Origin: Saprospiraceae bacterium
Lineage (GTDB): Bacteria > Bacteroidota > Bacteroidia > Chitinophagales > Saprospiraceae
Assembly (NCBI GenBank): GCA_027488855.1
Contig: JAIYAV010000024.1
Span: forward strand, 1 to 55,677
Length of the DNA stretch: 55,677 nucleotides
Direction of reading: 5' to 3'
Below the pieces are notes generated by a model. The model was not told the origin of the DNA. It ran no database searches and saw only the letters and a program-made list of their open reading frames with translations. Position 1 is the stretch's first letter. Each line of letters opens with the position of its first letter. A program made the position numbers and the translations under genes. Below are positions 45,624 through 53,303 of the stretch, one piece after another.

Positions 45624-46328
45624 TTATGCTTGATTGATCAATGTCCACTCCTGTTCTGCCCGATTGAGGTTTTCAATCGTCCCGACGTCTCTGAGGTAAT
45701 CTTTGGTCTCCCAGCCCGCCATCTTGCCGACCAAGTGGGGCAAAAGGTCATATCCGATATCGGCGGTTCTTGTGTTTGGAATCAAGTCCAATATTTCTGG
45801 TTTGGCAATGTAAACCCCGGCATTGGCCAGGTTGGACACGGGGTTTTGAGGTTTTTCAACAAAAGCAGAAATCATTCCCTTCTCATTCAATTCAGCGATC
45901 CCGCAACGCTGCGGATTTTCAACGCGATTTAAGGCCATGCTAAAGGGCTGTTTTTTCTGTTGGTGGTAGGCCATAAAAGCGGTCAGATTCATATTGGTCA
46001 AATTATCGGCGTACAGGATGAAAAAATCTTTTTCGGTACCTACAAAAGCTTTGTTTTCCCGGAGGGTGCCACCACTGCCCAGCAACTCCGGTTCGTCATA
46101 CAATTGAAAAGTGATGGATGGAGATGGATGGTTTTGGATGAAGTTTTTCACCTGTTCCGAAAGGTGGTGCAGGTTAATCAATACACTGGTGATGTGGTGT
46201 TTTTCCATCAATTCAATCCAATAGGCCAACAAGGGTTTGCCATTGATGGGCACCAAACATTTGGGGAGATGATTGGTGAGTGGACGTAGCCGGGTTCCCA
46301 AACCTGCTGCCAATAAAAATGCTTTCAT
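45624..46328 (-). CDS. hddC: Sugar-1-phosphate nucleotidyltransferase (HddC-like)
   Basis: The 234-residue product is an NTP_transferase: 'MKAFLLAAGLGTRLRPLTNH' then LPKCLVPINGKPLLAYWIELM carry the nucleotide-binding loop and the conserved Lys. Then 'FFILYADNLTNMNLTAFMAY' supplies the metal Asp. In the gmhA/hddA context it most likely makes GDP-D-glycero-alpha-D-manno-heptose from heptose 1-phosphate and GTP. A mannose-1-phosphate or glucose-1-phosphate guanylyl/uridylyltransferase role is possible, since specificity cannot be read from the sequence. It lies 6 bases after the epimerase gene. Confidence 0.75.
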   Translation of the reverse strand: MKAFLLAAGLGTRLRPLTNHLPKCLVPINGKPLLAYWIELMEKHHITSVLINLHHLSEQVKNFIQNHPSPSITFQLYDEPELLGSGGTLRENKAFVGTEKDFFILYADNLTNMNLTAFMAYHQQKKQPFSMALNRVENPQRCGIAELNEKGMISAFVEKPQNPVSNLANAGVYIAKPEILDLIPNTRTADIGYDLLPHLVGKMAGWETKDYLRDVGTIENLNRAEQEWTLINQA

Positions 46329-46334
46329 GTGCAG

Positions 46335-47468
46335 TTATTTTACTTTTCTGAACCCGTTCCTTACTTTCCTGACCACGTTCAGGTTTCGCATGGTTTTTTC
46401 GGCATCAGCCAAAATGTCTTTAAGGTCTGTCTGACTGTGTAGGTAAGCGATGTAGTCTTCCACGGAATCGCGGGGGGTGTAGTTTGGTGTCCATCCTAAA
46501 GCACGGAGCTTGGCAATGTCCGAGCAAGCGTTTCGGGTATCCCCCAATCGGAATGCGCCGGGAATATTCGGTTGCAGGTCGGCTTTACCATGCGCTTCAG
46601 CTACCATTCGGTCAAATTCCTTTACGGTATAAGCCTGGCCACTGCCGACACAAAACACCTTGTTGTCGGCCAATGCATTTTCCAGCACCAGCACATTGGC
46701 CGCTACGACGTCTCGGATGTCGATGAAATCCCTTTTTTGCAATCCATCCTCATAAATAACCGGGGCCTTATTGAAATGATAAGACAGGTTAAAAATGCGA
46801 CAGGCACCACTATAAGCATTGTAAAAAGACTGTCTGGAACCCTGCACAATGGAGTACCTCAATACAACCGAAGGTATGCCGTACCGCTTTCCGTGGGCGA
46901 TGGCGGTCAATTCCTGGGTATATTTTGAAATGGCGTAGGCATTGGCTGGATTGGCGTGTTGTTCGGAGGTCCAAAGCCATTTCAGGGGTGTTCCATCTTC
47001 TTCGGTCCAATCCCATTCTCCTCTTTCCAATTGTTCCGTGGAGCGCTGGTAAGGCGTGACGAGGCTACCCTCTTTTTTTCGATACAAACCTTCGCCTTGC
47101 ACAAATTGGGAGGAGCTGAGCACTATTTTCTTTACTGGCAGTTGGTGGGCAACGATCAGTTCATACAAGAGCGCGGTGCTGACTGTATTTACCCCATAAA
47201 AAGTAGAGAAATCGAGCAATTGGCCTTGATGCGCAGCAAAATGAAAAACATAAGACACCCCGCTTAGGGCATTCTTCAACGTCTCGGCATCACAAACGTC
47301 GCCAAAGATGAACTCCGCTTTGGGGTTGAGGTAATCGGGTTTACCGTTTAAATGGACTGGTTTTTGGAGATTGTCTAAAATGCTTACCTCATACCCCAAG
47401 TCGATGAGTTTATCCACCGTATGTGACCCGATAAAACCTGCACCACCCGTAACCAATACTTTTGCCAT
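46335..47468 (-). CDS. NAD-dependent nucleotide-sugar epimerase/dehydratase
   Basis: The 377-residue extended short-chain dehydrogenase has the Rossmann motif 'VTGGAGFIGSHTVDKLIDLG' (about residues 6-25), 'GVSYVFHFAAHQGQ', and the catalytic Tyr/Lys pair in 'NAYAISKYTQELTAIAHGKR'. 'ALGWTPNYTPRDSVEDYIAYL' is the usual C-terminal end. Residues about 145-175 hold an insertion ('QLERGEWDWTEEDGTPLKWL') longer than in typical UDP-glucose 4-epimerases. Its place between hddA and hddC suggests action on a GDP-heptose or related sugar, but the reaction is an inference. Confidence 0.85.
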   Translation of the reverse strand: MAKVLVTGGAGFIGSHTVDKLIDLGYEVSILDNLQKPVHLNGKPDYLNPKAEFIFGDVCDAETLKNALSGVSYVFHFAAHQGQLLDFSTFYGVNTVSTALLYELIVAHQLPVKKIVLSSSQFVQGEGLYRKKEGSLVTPYQRSTEQLERGEWDWTEEDGTPLKWLWTSEQHANPANAYAISKYTQELTAIAHGKRYGIPSVVLRYSIVQGSRQSFYNAYSGACRIFNLSYHFNKAPVIYEDGLQKRDFIDIRDVVAANVLVLENALADNKVFCVGSGQAYTVKEFDRMVAEAHGKADLQPNIPGAFRLGDTRNACSDIAKLRALGWTPNYTPRDSVEDYIAYLHSQTDLKDILADAEKTMRNLNVVRKVRNGFRKVK

Positions 47469-47477
47469 CCGCTTGAT

Positions 47478-48458
47478 TTACATTTCACTATGGTTAAAAA
47501 TGATGCGACTGCCATAAGGCTCGTACATAAAAGGCATTTCCCGATGGCTTTTCATGGCCGAAAGAAGCTCGTCCTGGTGATTTTTTTTGCAATACAAGAG
47601 CAAAAAACCGCCGCCGCCAGCGCCCGCTACTTTACCGCCGATGGCACCACCGCCTAGGCCAAGCTGGTACATGTCGTCGATGATAGGATTGGAGATATTG
47701 GAGGCCAGGTGTTTTTTCCTATCCCAATTTGCCGCCAGCAAGTTTCCGATGTTGTCAATGTTCCCGGCCTCGATGCTCTCCAATGCCTGATAGCCCAGGA
47801 CCTTGATCTCATCGTGGTAAGCAAGTTTGTCTTGAATGTTTGCTTTTTGTTCGGTCAGGATGTCCGCTGCCTGGCGGGTAATGTTGGTATAAAACAAAAA
47901 AAGATTGGACATCAATTTTCTGATTACTTCCTCTTTTACCTTGAGCTGGCTCACTACTACACTTTCATCGGTTTTAAACAAAATAGACTTTAGCCCCCCA
48001 TAAGCGGCGATGTACTGGTCTTGTTTTCCAATTGGATTGTTACAGATGTCGATCTCAATTTCACAGGCTTCCCTAGCCAATCGCTCTGGGGTAACCTGAA
48101 CTCCATTGTACTGGTAAAAGGCATTCAGCAAACCGACGGTAAAACTGCTGGAAGACCCCAAACCGGAACCTTTGGAGGGAATGTCGGAAAGCATGGTCAC
48201 CTCAAAGCCATTGACCAGCCCGGCTTTTTTGGCCGCTTCCCGCACCAATTCATGCTGTACATCCTGCAGGTTTTCAACGATTTCCTTTTTGGTGTAATTG
48301 ACATAAATCAGGTCGTCGAAGCGCTTTTTGATGATCACATAGGCATATTTATTGATCGTGGTGCTGACCACGAAGCCCTCTCGCAATGCATAATAGTCTT
48401 TCAAATCGGTGCCCCCGCCGCAGATGCTGATTCGAAGAGGGGTTTGTGAAATGATCAT
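47478..48458 (-). CDS. hddA: D-glycero-alpha-D-manno-heptose 7-phosphate kinase (GHMP kinase)
   Basis: The 326-residue product is a GHMP kinase. 'MIISQTPLRISICGGGTDLK' is the typical HddA start. The ATP-binding motif is 'IPSKGSGLGSSSSFTVGLLN' (about residues 93-112), and 'GGAIGGKVAGAGGGGFLLLY' is the C-terminal GHMP motif. It would phosphorylate heptose 7-phosphate at C1 in the alpha configuration, leading to GDP-heptose. The phosphatase GmhB that should act next is not in the window. The start codon overlaps the stop of a 47-codon chimeric remnant (ATGA overlap). Confidence 0.85.
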   Translation of the reverse strand: MIISQTPLRISICGGGTDLKDYYALREGFVVSTTINKYAYVIIKKRFDDLIYVNYTKKEIVENLQDVQHELVREAAKKAGLVNGFEVTMLSDIPSKGSGLGSSSSFTVGLLNAFYQYNGVQVTPERLAREACEIEIDICNNPIGKQDQYIAAYGGLKSILFKTDESVVVSQLKVKEEVIRKLMSNLFLFYTNITRQAADILTEQKANIQDKLAYHDEIKVLGYQALESIEAGNIDNIGNLLAANWDRKKHLASNISNPIIDDMYQLGLGGGAIGGKVAGAGGGGFLLLYCKKNHQDELLSAMKSHREMPFMYEPYGSRIIFNHSEM

Positions 48459-48598
48459 GTGGATGAATTTTTTTTTGGATGCCCCATTAAGTGTGTTAAA
48501 AAATCGAGTAAACCATCTAAGCGCCGTTCTTGGACATGAGCGATTAACCTTTTGCTCAGGACTTTTGAAGGAATATCAGAAAGCAATGTCACCTCAAA
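48455..48598 (-). pseudogene. Chimeric remnant: hddA-like and carbamoyltransferase-like fragments
   Basis: A 47-codon open frame between the glycosyltransferase and hddA genes reads FEVTLLSDIPSK (48598-48563), almost the same as FEVTMLSDIPSK inside HddA but with synonymous changes. It then continues in frame as VLSKRLIAHVQERRLDGLLD (48562-48503). The second part resembles 'MSDLVSYVQERALDGFVV' near the carbamoyltransferase C-terminus; the base match is about 26 of 32 around gtccaagaacgg. The frame ends in a TGA overlapping the hddA ATG. It is best read as a recombination scar, although a translated leader peptide is possible. Confidence 0.6.
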
Positions 48599-49449
48599 AA
48601 AAAGTAGCTTTGAGGCAGTAAAGGAGACTTTTTATTGAAAGTTGAAAGGGCAAAATCTTTCGGATTATATAAAGAAAGATTTGATGTATCTATTTTCCCA
48701 TGCAGGTTGATGTGGTCGTAAAATTGCTGGGTCTCGTACCAAAATGGATTAACAGCCTTAATTTCCTCTGAAACTCGTGGCAGCAATCTTTTTAGTACGC
48801 TACTATCCCATTTGAAATGATGAACGATTGAATTTTTATCTGCCCAAATCAGGCTTTCATTATACCGAACCGCGTGATGCCCTGTTGATACTTTCACGCT
48901 TGCTTTTGCTATAGTTACTTTAAAGATACTCCCGGTCAGGATTCTTTCCGTAATGTTGCACCCAAGTGGAAACTGCTCAAATAAGGTGTCTTTTTCATTT
49001 ATTGTTATCAAGTCTCCATTGCTTGATATTCTGTCAAGAAAAAATCCCTGAACAAAGTTAACGCCCTTCTTTTCGGATAAATTAACTATTTCAGTTAAAT
49101 CGTCCCAATACTGCTGGAATTCGTCGATATCTGCCCATATCACCCAATCGCCTTCTGAGGTGTATTGTTTGACTATTGCGGCTTGAAATTCAGCGAGTTC
49201 ACCTGAACGTTCACCTGAAAGAAAACAACAATTCAGATTGCCGGCAGATTTCAGCGTATGGTTTGATAATATTTCATCAAATCCATGTAAAATTCGAACC
49301 CTTTCGGCTTGAGACAGGGCAATATCCGTATGCGAAGTAATCAAAAAATCAGTTACGCCCAAGTTCCTGTAATATGGAATAAATTCGTTCAGAAATGAAT
49401 GACGATCGCAGTCAACTGTCACTATTAGGTAAATTCTTGATATTGACAT
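48589..49449 (-). CDS. Glycosyltransferase, family 2-like (PF13704 type)
   Basis: The 286-residue product has a GT-A-like fold without signal or membrane segments. It starts with 'RIYLIVTVDCDRHSFLNEFI' and 'YYRNLGVTDFLITSHTDIA', typical of Glyco_tranf_2_4 proteins, and has 'GDWVIWADIDEFQQYWDD' (about residues 93-110) with the DxD metal motif. A later 'GHHAVRYNESLIW' resembles the conserved 'KsIvr' acceptor region. Sugar donor and acceptor are unknown. Its last three codons run into the chimeric remnant, so the natural C-terminus may have been lost. It lies 40 bases downstream of the carbamoyltransferase gene. Confidence 0.8.
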   Translation of the reverse strand: MSISRIYLIVTVDCDRHSFLNEFIPYYRNLGVTDFLITSHTDIALSQAERVRILHGFDEILSNHTLKSAGNLNCCFLSGERSGELAEFQAAIVKQYTSEGDWVIWADIDEFQQYWDDLTEIVNLSEKKGVNFVQGFFLDRISSNGDLITINEKDTLFEQFPLGCNITERILTGSIFKVTIAKASVKVSTGHHAVRYNESLIWADKNSIVHHFKWDSSVLKRLLPRVSEEIKAVNPFWYETQQFYDHINLHGKIDTSNLSLYNPKDFALSTFNKKSPLLPQSYFFLR

Positions 49450-49489
49450 AGTTATTTAAATTTATGGTTTATAACTTAATTTATTTGCA

Positions 49490-51019
49490 TCAAAATTTAT
49501 TCTTGGGCAAATAGAATTTGTCATTAACGACAAAACCATCCAAGGCCCGTTCTTGGACATAAGAGACTAAATCGCTCATTTGATTTATAAAACCCGTCCC
49601 GGAAAAATTCAAAGAAGTATTACACAAAACCCCAAAACCGCTTAACCGCTTAAATTCCGTTAATAGCTGATGTAGTTCAGGATTTTGATGTGCGCTTATT
49701 GTTTGCACCCTTGCAGTATTATCGACATGGGTAACCGCTTTGAGCTGATCAGTTTTCAACTTTTGAAAAAAGAGCATATAGGGACTTGGACCTGACCATT
49801 CAAAATGTTCTGAGACATCTTCCTCCAAACAAACAGGTGCGACCGGTCGGTAGTCTTCCCGCTGCTTAATCTGATTGAGGCGATCGCGTATCTTTTCATT
49901 AAATGGAGCAGCCAGGAGTGAGCGATTTCCAAGCGCCCGTGGCCCAATTTCATACCTGCCTTGAACCCAGGCGATAACATGATTTTGATTGAGAAAGTCT
50001 GCTACTTGTTCATAATTTAAATCGTAAACGGTAAATTTATCCTTAACATCCGCATTTTCTATAAATTCCTCCCCGGCATATACATCCCAGTTGATTTTGG
50101 CGTTACCGGTATAATAAAATTGAGCATCTACCGCTGTTCCTATGGCAGAACCGCTATCGTTGGCACATGGAGGAACAAATACTTCAGGAAATAAACCGCA
50201 GTTTTTCCATTGGGTGTTCCAGTCGCAATTTAATCCACACCCACCGCTTATCAGCAAGGGTAATTGTTCAGTAAGATTTTTCTTGGCAAATTCATAAAAT
50301 ATATTGAATAAATAATTAGACATTTTTCCAGCAAAATTCTTAAAAGCAGTACTTTCTACACCAATATTAAAAAAAGAAGACCATTCAAAGTCTTTCCAGG
50401 AAATCTTCCATCTATCATTTTTTAAAATAAATTCAATCAATTTCATCTCTTCCTCGTTAAGCGAAGAATAGTCTGAAAAACTGGCTAAAGCCATAAGCCT
50501 CCCTGCTACCGAAAAATCATTGCCCCACCATGAAGTTTTTGCTATCCAGTAAAAGCAACTGTATTTCAATCCTGGTTGGTTCAAAGCTTTCCCGATGTGG
50601 GTAATATTCAAATCTTTATCGATTTTATAAAAATCCCCCAGTGTACCTTCCCAAACCAGCACATAGCAGGGTTTTCCTTGTTCAAACGGAGACATTCCAT
50701 ACGCACCCATAATATGGGAGCGCTCATGGGAAGAAGCGAATCGCTTCACTTTATTTCCCATAAAAATGGACTCTCTAGATATAATGCTTGAAGGTTCAAT
50801 GCCATAATATCCAGCTTCCGAGCCCTTATGCCATCCACCTATTGCCAATACATCAGGTACAGTTTCAAGATTGGACATGGCATTAAAAATAAGATCGGGC
50901 TTTAAACTTGTATGTCTTTCATGAGCATTTTTCTCTGCTTCCAAGGAAAAGACTAAATTGCCGTCATGTAAGCAAACAATGCTGCCATCATGATCGGGGT
51001 TAAAAGATATGATTTTCAT
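49490..51019 (-). CDS. Carbamoyltransferase, NodU/CmcH family
   Basis: The 509-residue product has an N-terminal TsaD/YrdC-like ASKHA fold ('MKIISFNPDHDGSIVCLHDG', 'EAEKNAHERHTS') and a C-terminal 'WVQGRYEIGPRALGNRSLLA' and 'FGVLCNTSLNFSGTGFINQM' segment. Both are marks of O-carbamoyltransferases that use carbamoyl phosphate and ATP. The middle has 'LLISGGCGLNCDWNTQWKN' and 'PPCANDSGSAIGTAVDAQ'. In a surface-glycan cluster it probably decorates a sugar hydroxyl with a carbamoyl group. It is shorter than the usual 550-600 residues. The AsnB-type amidotransferase lies four genes upstream in the same strand. Confidence 0.88.
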   Translation of the reverse strand: MKIISFNPDHDGSIVCLHDGNLVFSLEAEKNAHERHTSLKPDLIFNAMSNLETVPDVLAIGGWHKGSEAGYYGIEPSSIISRESIFMGNKVKRFASSHERSHIMGAYGMSPFEQGKPCYVLVWEGTLGDFYKIDKDLNITHIGKALNQPGLKYSCFYWIAKTSWWGNDFSVAGRLMALASFSDYSSLNEEEMKLIEFILKNDRWKISWKDFEWSSFFNIGVESTAFKNFAGKMSNYLFNIFYEFAKKNLTEQLPLLISGGCGLNCDWNTQWKNCGLFPEVFVPPCANDSGSAIGTAVDAQFYYTGNAKINWDVYAGEEFIENADVKDKFTVYDLNYEQVADFLNQNHVIAWVQGRYEIGPRALGNRSLLAAPFNEKIRDRLNQIKQREDYRPVAPVCLEEDVSEHFEWSGPSPYMLFFQKLKTDQLKAVTHVDNTARVQTISAHQNPELHQLLTEFKRLSGFGVLCNTSLNFSGTGFINQMSDLVSYVQERALDGFVVNDKFYLPKNKF

Positions 51020-51122
51020 GGTTTTTGAATTAATTATGCCCTCCTTGTAAGAAGAGTGGTGAAGTTAAATGTATGATAGACTGTCATTCAAGTAATAGTG
51101 TTTTTGGGGGTAGCCCTCTTGC

Positions 51123-51794
51123 TCAGCGAAGTGTTGCCACGCCCGCTGCTGAGTAGACATATTTTGGTTCATTGAAGTGGTTGTAGATTTCGCCAACAAA
51201 CCGTGCTTCAACCCTGTCCATAGGGAACTGGATCGCATCTGCGCAGCGGAACCAATCGTCATGGGCCAAAATGTCATTTTGAAAGGTGGCGTAGAGTTGC
51301 TTCAAATAAATTTGGTCCGAAATCTTTTTGTGGATATCCGCGTAGGTGTCCGCAAACTCTTGAATTGAAGCGGTCATGTTAAACCGAACCCGCTCCGTCC
51401 GAACGCCCCACATCCCGGCCATGATGGGAAAATTGTGCTCCTGGTGATCGCGCATGACATGTAAGGACTTGCCGGAGGCGATCCAATGGTCTACCGCAGA
51501 TTTTTCCCGCAAGCTTAGTCGGGAATCCAAATCCCTTGAGAGGACAATGTTGTAGGTTTTGTCGTCAATCAAAAAGAAGCGCCAAAAATACCCTGGAACC
51601 TTTGGGCAATCAAGCCGGTGGAAGACCACTTTCTCCGAAGCCAGGGACAAAAGACCAGGATCAATGGAATCGTCATGAAAAATATGGATGTCGTAATCTT
51701 CGTACCATTCATTGGCCAGCCTGATGTTGTCATATAGGCCAACATTGTAGATGTCGCGGTTGCCAAACAAACTAAAAGAAATAGCCTTTTTCAT
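51123..51794 (-). CDS. Putative glycosyltransferase-like protein
   Basis: The 223-residue product has the pattern of a small nucleotide-diphospho-sugar-transferase-like family seen in capsule clusters: 'KKAISFSLFGNRDIYNVGLY', 'WYEDYDIHIFHDDSID', 'NIVLSRDLDSRLSLREKSAV' (DxD at about residues 96-98) and 'HVMRDHQEHNFPIMAGMWGV', then 'AHDDWFRCADAIQFPMDR' and 'FVGEIYNHFNEP'. No membrane segment. The start ATG at 51794 leaves 8 bases after the preceding stop; ATGs at 51803 and 51812 are alternatives that overlap it. The specificity is unknown. Confidence 0.72.
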   Translation of the reverse strand: MKKAISFSLFGNRDIYNVGLYDNIRLANEWYEDYDIHIFHDDSIDPGLLSLASEKVVFHRLDCPKVPGYFWRFFLIDDKTYNIVLSRDLDSRLSLREKSAVDHWIASGKSLHVMRDHQEHNFPIMAGMWGVRTERVRFNMTASIQEFADTYADIHKKISDQIYLKQLYATFQNDILAHDDWFRCADAIQFPMDRVEARFVGEIYNHFNEPKYVYSAAGVATLR

Positions 51795-51802
51795 GGTTGT
51801 CA

Positions 51803-53257
51803 TTATTCGCATGGTTTGCTAAAAAAGGTGTAGGTATGGCGATAAGGGATTTCGCTTAGATAAGTGGAAGCTGCGATGGGTGGGAAACGATAGGCTTCAA
51901 ACTGTTTCAAACTTTGAGATTCTGTTAAGGGATAGGGGTAAATCCCTGGCGAGTCATTCCATCCGAGCACAAACACGCCACCTTGACGGAGCCGGGTAAA
52001 GCATTGATCAAAAGCAGGTTCTGCTTGCTCGTGGGTATCCATTGCGCCTTTTTGGAACACGTCATTGCAAATGATGGCATCAAAATAATCGGGTTGGAAG
52101 TACTTGCTCAGCTCATTCAATGGCGCCGTAATGTGTTTTGCGGCACCATAGGCTTTGTGCCTGGGATCGACCTCAATGGTCCAATATTCTTTACCCTTTA
52201 AAATGGTTTCGTACGCTTTGGTGTACCAATCGCAGCCAACGAAGAGAATGCGCTGAAACTCGGCTTTTTGGATCAGGTAAGAAAAAATAGTGGATTTAAG
52301 GAATTGGCGCTCGGGGAGGGCTGCAAATCCACTTAGGGTTTCTGCCAATCTGGGGGATAACTTTGAAAGATACCGCCAGGCCAATGGTTCTGGAAGGGCA
52401 CGTTTGATCAGGTTTTTCAGGAAGGCCAGAACGGGTTGCTCCGGTAGATCAATTGGGTGCTGCTTGAGGCGGGGAATGGAATCCATTTCGCCCTCCATAA
52501 CCGGGCAGCTCTTGATGAAAAACTCGTAGGGTGAGGACAAACGCCGGAGAAAAACATGGGTTAATCCACCGATCGGGACGTACTGTGAACGGAAACAAAG
52601 GATCGCTTGCTTCTTCTGTTTCCGCACGCGGCCAATGGCAAGACGGTAAAAGTTTTTAAATTCTGGGGCACTGAAATTTAAACGGGGATTGTGGATCGAC
52701 CAAACCGGGTACTCCAATAAATCCAGTGCTAGCCCCCTTTGGCGCATTGCCTCGAACACCAGCAGATAAGTTGCGTTGTGGTCGGGGTGACCATCCGAAC
52801 GGTAAGTGACATACACTTCCTCGGGATGGAAGTCAGCCAGCAGTTGTACAATTTTGGCCACGATCTCTGCTCGGGTTGTGGCATTGGTTTTGCGCAAACC
52901 GCCATCCTGGTAGTTTAAAAAAGCAACATCCTGTGGCGATACGCCCAAAACCTCCAATGCCTGTAATGCTTCCTGATTGCGCAGAGCAGTCAAGGTTTCG
53001 CTGGGGATAGGATCACGCCCGGGATGGCTCAATTGCCCGTTTTGCCCACCAGTTAGGTAGACAATCTTGACCGGAACCCCTGCTGCCCGCTTCAGCGCGA
53101 TTGTGCCGCCACAGCCCAGGCTTTCATCATCTTGATGGGGCGCAAAAATCATGGCAGTACGCTGGGTCAGTTCCATCAGTTGACTGGACTGAAGGAGCTG
53201 GGCTCGGTAGAAGCGATAATTGATGATCGACTGGATGTGTTGAAAAATTTTGTACAT
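51803..53257 (-). CDS. PIG-L deacetylase fused to a methyltransferase-like domain
   Basis: The 484-residue product has two parts. Residues about 33-250 are a PIG-L/LmbE deacetylase: 'MIFAPHQDDESLGCGGTIAL' holds the zinc-binding HxDDE motif (about 41-45) and 'YVTYRSDGHPDHNATYLLVF' the later His residues. Residues about 310-480 resemble a SAM methyltransferase: 'FQRILFVGCDWYTKAYETIL', 'TIEVDPRHKAYGAAKHITA' and 'DYFDAIICNDVFQKG', then 'RLRQGGVFVLGWNDSPGIYP'. The protein may remove an N-acetyl group from a sugar and then methylate it. The ATG at 53257 is chosen; a TTG at 53314 would overlap asnB. The fusion is continuous with no frameshift visible. Confidence 0.8.
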   Translation of the reverse strand: MYKIFQHIQSIINYRFYRAQLLQSSQLMELTQRTAMIFAPHQDDESLGCGGTIALKRAAGVPVKIVYLTGGQNGQLSHPGRDPIPSETLTALRNQEALQALEVLGVSPQDVAFLNYQDGGLRKTNATTRAEIVAKIVQLLADFHPEEVYVTYRSDGHPDHNATYLLVFEAMRQRGLALDLLEYPVWSIHNPRLNFSAPEFKNFYRLAIGRVRKQKKQAILCFRSQYVPIGGLTHVFLRRLSSPYEFFIKSCPVMEGEMDSIPRLKQHPIDLPEQPVLAFLKNLIKRALPEPLAWRYLSKLSPRLAETLSGFAALPERQFLKSTIFSYLIQKAEFQRILFVGCDWYTKAYETILKGKEYWTIEVDPRHKAYGAAKHITAPLNELSKYFQPDYFDAIICNDVFQKGAMDTHEQAEPAFDQCFTRLRQGGVFVLGWNDSPGIYPYPLTESQSLKQFEAYRFPPIAASTYLSEIPYRHTYTFFSKPCE

Positions 53258-53303
53258 GGTATTGGTTGTGGTGGCTTCGTGCCTTGAAAGGAGCGCATTA
53301 TAT

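Noticed and set aside
51065-51277. Possible frameshifted C-terminus of the glycosyltransferase-like protein
   Set aside because: The frame overlaps antiparallel-phase coding sequence and its residues (STQQRAWQHFAEQ) are a shifted reading of real codons; the real protein ends a normal distance after its FVGEIYNHF motif.
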